From positions 2,728,001 to 2,792,000 of the forward strand of contig CP001622.1 of the NCBI GenBank assembly GCA_000023185.1: 64,000 bases of DNA, read 5' to 3'. Below the pieces are notes generated by a model. It worked only from the letters and a program-made list of their open reading frames with translations, was not told the origin of the DNA and ran no database searches. Each line of letters begins with the position of its first letter. The stretch's first letter is position 1. This document shows positions 61,001-64,000 of this stretch, piece after piece. The position numbers and the translations under genes were made by a program. This DNA is from Rhizobium leguminosarum bv. trifolii WSM1325. Its GTDB lineage: Bacteria; Pseudomonadota; Alphaproteobacteria; Rhizobiales; Rhizobiaceae.

Positions 61001-61756
61001 GGGCTTGGCGCTGTTGCGGATTTCGATCGCGGCCGAAAGCTGGCCCTGATAGTTCGGCTTGCTGTCGACGAGCTTCAGCTCGCCGTCGAGATCGACGCTG
61101 ACAGGGTGCTTGTCCGGCGAAAGCCTCGTGCGCATGCGCAGCACGCCCTTCTCGTCCGGCTGACTGCTCGAGATCGAGAAGCCGCCGTGCTCGCCGTCGA
61201 GCGCAGCGTCGCCCTCGATGCGCCAGGGACCAGCCAGCGACTTTGCCGACATTTCCGCGTTGAGGCCGGTGATGCGACGCGAGCGACCCGACTGATCGTC
61301 GATGAATTCGACCTCGCCGCCGCTGACATGCACGTTTTCGAGGACGACGGTCCTTGCCGGTATTTCCGCGCGGCTGCCGCGCATCCAGTCGAGCGTGCCG
61401 TCCTTGAGCAATCTCAAGCGCACCTTCGGATTGACGATACGCATGTCGAAGATCAGCGCTTCGCCCGACAGGAAAGGTGCGAGCTCCGCATCCATGGAGA
61501 ACTGCTCGACCTTGACGATCGGCGTGCCGTCTGCTTCCTGGCCGACGCGCACGTCATGCAGCGTCACCGATGGAAACGGCAAGAGGCGCGCATCCACGGT
61601 GCCGTAGACGGTGACTTTCTTGCCGATAATGCGGCTTGCCTGATCCTCAAAATTCTTGCGGAAGTCCGTCCAGTCGATGAACAGCGGCGCAAGCAGCGCC
61701 ACAAACAGCACTACGACGATCACTCCCCCCAGAAAGACGAGGAACCGGCCTACCAA
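58040..61756 (-). CDS. Large AsmA-family envelope protein with coiled-coil tail
   Basis: A 1238-residue protein: one N-terminal membrane helix (FLVFLGGVIVVVLFVALLAP), then the AsmA N-terminal domain (LLPFPSVTLHDVRVGQEADG) and a long series of repeated beta-rich segments of the AsmA/TamB bridge type. The AsmA C-terminal domain lies near 960-1110 (LNGSGELRLGDTSIRGLNLA). The last about 110 residues are an Ala/Glu/Lys coiled coil. AsmA proteins are proposed to move phospholipids between the membranes. Monocistronic and convergent with the RHH gene. Confidence 0.9.
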   Translation of the reverse strand: MVGRFLVFLGGVIVVVLFVALLAPLFIDWTDFRKNFEDQASRIIGKKVTVYGTVDARLLPFPSVTLHDVRVGQEADGTPIVKVEQFSMDAELAPFLSGEALIFDMRIVNPKVRLRLLKDGTLDWMRGSRAEIPARTVVLENVHVSGGEVEFIDDQSGRSRRITGLNAEMSAKSLAGPWRIEGDAALDGEHGGFSISSSQPDEKGVLRMRTRLSPDKHPVSVDLDGELKLVDSKPNYQGQLSAAIEIRNSAKPANKKEQPPRVKGRFELTNERIRIPEYRMEIGPTDDPYVITGEATLDTGNAPEFLLTADGQQIDVNRIGNQGSAGKTTRDPAVSARQRLNSLIDIVAQVPIPQVPGKASVKLPAIVAGDTTLRDVQLELEPAGTGWLIDSVTGTLPGRTQVEGKGKLLLQGEPSFNGQILVASSQPTGLASWLAGSVDPAIRQLRQAGFSANVSLTHELQRFENLEIAIGPATLKGRLERQAISGQTPTLSVALNGDTLDLDALQALSGLMTGQDAGDNVLDHKIAAQLKADKFTAFGVDAENVETTFTIADGALAVDRLSIKNIAGAELTATGRAEGSLLDYKGAGEITFKSADPGGFFTMLREHLPHHPVLDRLVRNAGWYGNTALRGALTLGGDEGNALTVTLAGVANGSRVNLDYRMSDLLALTGNGTTSLEATLENAVPSVLFGQAGLDPLPVDVGANGRLTLKVKASGNDPADAALTFATDRTSFMANGKIDVRPETFMNGEIALSLDSADIDPYLIMNGIALPQTGTGLPFGLQVNAAVNSDKIVFSDLKGHAADNEFSGALTFDRKAAKTTASGGLTLSKADAGWLGEAVFGQIVDPANGQLTTAPLGLPVFKDLDVNVKLTAKQFWPGLPETAVSDFTSNVAYKGDELQLNDMAGNWDDGKLSGNLLFTNANGTGFLQTKLALADSDLSGVVWLRDGAPIANGKFGLSLSMEASGKTIGEIASSLNGSGELRLGDTSIRGLNLAVLPPLLAATDTMQEQINAGKVHPIIETLLSNGEAKLPPLGIPFNIADGTLRVQNVTVANDLARITADAQIALPEERISATLGVGFNPGTEALSGAEPALRLNFSGMLPSPGKTMDVTDITSFLSLRAFERERRRVERLQAVVLEKQRLRREVALYRFNDAERIKAAEIEQQRQAEEERLRALAQKAAAEKAAAEAEAARAAEAKAKADADAQARAAAEAEAARRSGQAQPGPLNFDQLPGVQAQ

Positions 61757-61794
61757 TGCAAAGCGTCTCCATTCGGGATTCTGTTGCAGACACT

Positions 61795-61844
61795 AGAGCA
61801 TGATGCCGAAAAGTGTGAGCGGTTTTCGGACGACATCATGCTCT
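61795..61844. repeat. 50-bp nested palindromic repeat
   Basis: Eleven-base arms AGAGCATGATG / CATCATGCTCT enclose CCGAAAA...TTTTCGG. From memory this sequence type is extremely common between genes in Rhizobiales. It lies between the asmA-like gene and the FAD-linked oxidase gene. Confidence 0.85.
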
Positions 61845-61957
61845 AACTCTTTATTTGAGAACAGGATTCAGATTTCAGGGCGAGCCTGCCTAACATCATC
61901 TTGTTCTAGCGCTAATCATGCCGGGGGCAAGACCCAACTTCATGAGAATGTTCCGTT

Positions 61958-63370
61958 TCAGCCATGGTGGAAAATCTTGCCGGGATTGAAGATATCGTCC
62001 GGATCGAGCGCCTGTTTCACCTGTCGCATCAGATCCACCGCGCCGCCGAGCTCCTGTTCCAGAAACGCCATCTTGCCTTGCCCGATCCCGTGTTCACCGG
62101 TGCATGTCCCGTCCAGGTCGAGCGCCCGCCGGTTGAGCCGTTGTACGAAGCTCTCGGCCATGGCGATGTCTTCGGCGCTCTTGTCGTCGAACAACAGCAG
62201 CACATGGAAGTTCCCGTCGCCGGCATGGCCGACGATCGGCCCCAACAGCCCGTGTTCCTCGATATCCGCCTGCGTTTCGGAAACACAATCGGCGAGCCTC
62301 GATATCGGAACACAAACATCGGTCGAAAGTGCGGCAAGCCCGGGCGCCAGCGCCCTTGCGGCCCAATAGGCGTCGTGGCGTGCCTTCCAGAGCTTCGTCC
62401 GTTCCTCGGCATTGGCTGTCCACAGGAACTCGCCGCCGCCGCATTCGGCGGCGATCTCGGCAAAGGCTGCCGATTGCAGCGGCACCGTCTCGTCGGTGCC
62501 GTGGAATTCGAGGAACAATGTCGGGCTTTCGGCATAGGAGAGCTTTGAATAGGCGTTGCAGGCCCGCATCTGTACCGTGTCGAGCAGCTCGATACGCGCC
62601 ACCGGAATGCCCATCTGGATCGTCATGATGACGGCATCGCAGGCGGCCTTGATGCTCGGAAAGGCACAGGCCCCTCCGGCAATCTTCTGGGGGATCGCCT
62701 GGAGGCGCAGCGTCACCGAGGTCAGAATGCCGAGCGTGCCCTCGGCGCCGACGAAGAGCCGCGTCAGATCGTAGCCCGCCGAGGATTTACGGGCGCGCCG
62801 GGCCGTGCGGATCTCCTCGCCATTGGCGGTGACGGCGGTGACGGCAAGCACATTGTCCTTCATCGTTCCGTAGCGCACGGCATTGGTGCCGGAGGCCCGC
62901 GTCGAGGCCATGCCGCCGATCGAGGCGTTGGCGCCGGGATCGATCGGGAAGAACAGGCCGGTATCGCGCAGGTGGATATTCAGCGCCTCGCGTGTCACAC
63001 CCGGTTCGACGGTGCAGTCGAGATCTTCGGGGTTGACCTCAAGCACCCGGTCCATGCGGCTGAAGTCAATCGAAATGCCGCCATTGGCGGCATTGACCTG
63101 CCCCTCCAGCGAGGTGCCGACGCCGAAACCGATCACCGGCACCTTGTGGGTCGCACAGGCTCTGACCGCCGCCTTCACATCTTCGGCGCTCTCAGCGAAA
63201 AGCACCCCGTCTGGCAGTTGCGGCGGGATATAAGTGGTCGTATGGGCATGCTGTTCGCGGAAGGACTGGCCGGTCTGGAAACGCTCGCCGAAGCTCTGCT
63301 TGAGAATGCCGAGCACCGCGGCAATTCCCGCCTCGTTGCGTGTGCCCGCCTTCGCGTCCTTCAGCGCCAT
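61958..63370 (-). CDS. FAD-linked D-2-hydroxyacid dehydrogenase (D-lactate/glycolate oxidase type)
   Basis: A 470-residue FAD-binding oxidase of the GlcD/DLD group. The PP-loop reads VIGFGVGTSLEGQV, followed by GGMASTRASGTNAVRYGTMK and the C-terminal FAD-oxidase domain with PIVGHAGDGNFHVLL and CTGEHGIGQGKM. Two-electron oxidation of a D-2-hydroxyacid such as D-lactate is expected, with quinone or cytochrome c as acceptor. ATG 63370 has a GGGAG ribosome-binding site; the earlier in-frame ATG is less likely. Confidence 0.9.
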   Translation of the reverse strand: MALKDAKAGTRNEAGIAAVLGILKQSFGERFQTGQSFREQHAHTTTYIPPQLPDGVLFAESAEDVKAAVRACATHKVPVIGFGVGTSLEGQVNAANGGISIDFSRMDRVLEVNPEDLDCTVEPGVTREALNIHLRDTGLFFPIDPGANASIGGMASTRASGTNAVRYGTMKDNVLAVTAVTANGEEIRTARRARKSSAGYDLTRLFVGAEGTLGILTSVTLRLQAIPQKIAGGACAFPSIKAACDAVIMTIQMGIPVARIELLDTVQMRACNAYSKLSYAESPTLFLEFHGTDETVPLQSAAFAEIAAECGGGEFLWTANAEERTKLWKARHDAYWAARALAPGLAALSTDVCVPISRLADCVSETQADIEEHGLLGPIVGHAGDGNFHVLLLFDDKSAEDIAMAESFVQRLNRRALDLDGTCTGEHGIGQGKMAFLEQELGGAVDLMRQVKQALDPDDIFNPGKIFHHG

Positions 63371-63532
63371 CCCGTTGATCTCCCTGCCATTCCGCAGAAA
63401 CCATATCGTGTTCCGCAGGTCAGGCTGGGTATGCGGCAAGTCAAAGCGGCTGTCCAGTTAAGATTGGCAGAAGATTTCATTCCCACTTTGTTATAGGCAG
63501 GCTGCTATAGCCAAGTCCGCCGCCCTCGCACC

Positions 63533-64000
63533 TCAGACAATCGGCGGATTGAGCCGCGCAAAACCCTCCTGCCTGCGATAGGGAAAATAGGGATAGGGCG
63601 CCGTGACAGTGCTGACGGCGTCGAGCCTTTCGACCTGCTCCTTCGACAGGCTCCAACCGACCGCACCAAGATTCTGCCGAAGCTGTTCCTCGTTGCGGGC
63701 GCCGATGATGACGCTCGATACCGTCGGCCGGTTAAGCAGCCAGTTGATGGCGATCTGCGGCATCGTCCGGCCGGTCTCACCCGCGATGGCGTCCAGCACC
63801 TCGACGATGTCGAACAGCTTCTCGTCGTCGACGGGCGGGCCGTATTGCGCCGTCTCGTGCAGCCGGCTTGCCTTGGGCAGCGCCTGGCCACGGCGGATCT
63901 TGCCGGTCAGCCGGCCCCAGGCAAGCGGGCTCCAGACGAGGGCTCCCACACCTTGGTCGGCGCCGAGCGGCATCAGCTCCCATTCGTAATCGCGCCCCGC
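63533..64000 (-). CDS. Aldo/keto reductase (5' end outside window)
   Basis: The C-terminal 155 residues of an AKR (YghZ/AKR11-like group): QGVGALVWSPLAWGRLTGKI, GRTMPQIAINWLLNRPTVSS, VIIGARNEEQLRQNLGAVGW. The N-terminal catalytic residues lie beyond the right edge. It precedes the FAD-linked oxidase by 162 bp on the same strand. Confidence 0.88.
   Translation of the reverse strand, partial: AGRDYEWELMPLGADQGVGALVWSPLAWGRLTGKIRRGQALPKASRLHETAQYGPPVDDEKLFDIVEVLDAIAGETGRTMPQIAINWLLNRPTVSSVIIGARNEEQLRQNLGAVGWSLSKEQVERLDAVSTVTAPYPYFPYRRQEGFARLNPPIV

Overview
The window reads as chromosomal DNA of a Rhizobium-type alphaproteobacterium (R. etli/leguminosarum group). It is GC-rich and densely packed with short operons. 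It carries the alphaproteobacterial circularly permuted two-piece tmRNA with the tag ANDNYAEARLAA, the alpha-type ClpX adaptor SspB, alpha-specific small families (DUF4169, RHH_4, DUF6429), and palindromic intergenic repeats of the kind common in Rhizobiales. No transposase, integrase, phage gene, rRNA, tRNA or CRISPR array was recognised.

Layout. 1-7.3 kb: a cut-off aminotransferase, ilvE, two tandem toxin-antitoxin pairs (VapBC-like, ParDE-like) overlapping a methyltransferase, an unrecognised protein, then ilvC with a TetR gene just upstream. 7.4-17.3 kb: two small secreted proteins, a GT2/GT-C type glycosyltransferase pair, an AraC/alcohol dehydrogenase divergon, a Tet(M)/EF-G-like GTPase, a type II NADH dehydrogenase and an Lrp regulator. 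17.5-29.6 kb: mostly regulator plus target modules (Lrp/racemase, MarR-GNAT, TetR, MFS, HxlR/qorB, MerR-LuxR hybrid, LysR), with pdxJ and a RecD/Dda-type helicase, ending in an AhpD-like/NAD(P)-binding/cupin operon. 29.7-40.5 kb: an MscS channel with a cNMP-like domain, an Rrf2 regulator, a MarR/cupin/VOC divergon, an ECF sigma/anti-sigma operon, a cobalt-type nitrile hydratase operon with a His-rich alpha subunit, an SDR-DoxX fusion, a LysE exporter and an aldo/keto reductase. 40.5-64 kb: ilvIH behind a leader-peptide attenuator, a HerA-like ATPase, a DapA-like/LysE/MocR module, miaA and serB with interlocked start codons, the thyA-folA-hflK-hflC-degP array, ssrA next to sspB, a giant AsmA-family protein, an FAD-linked oxidase and a cut-off aldo/keto reductase.

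How it fits together. Most of branched-chain amino acid synthesis (ilvE, ilvC, ilvIH) is here, with ilvIH apparently controlled by a ribosome-sensing leader (MKIATALIVVGKRMGRMV). The ribosome-rescue RNA and the adaptor that delivers its tagged products to ClpXP lie side by side. Several regulators sit beside strong dyads that look like operators: Lrp (17355-17382), TetR (7253-7268 and 19400-19411), MarR-GNAT (18409-18434) and MarR (32500-32551). One motif occurs both at the rrf2 promoter and before the operon at 27794, which suggests a local Rrf2 regulon. Functions were assigned by eye from motifs and family knowledge; no database search was run.
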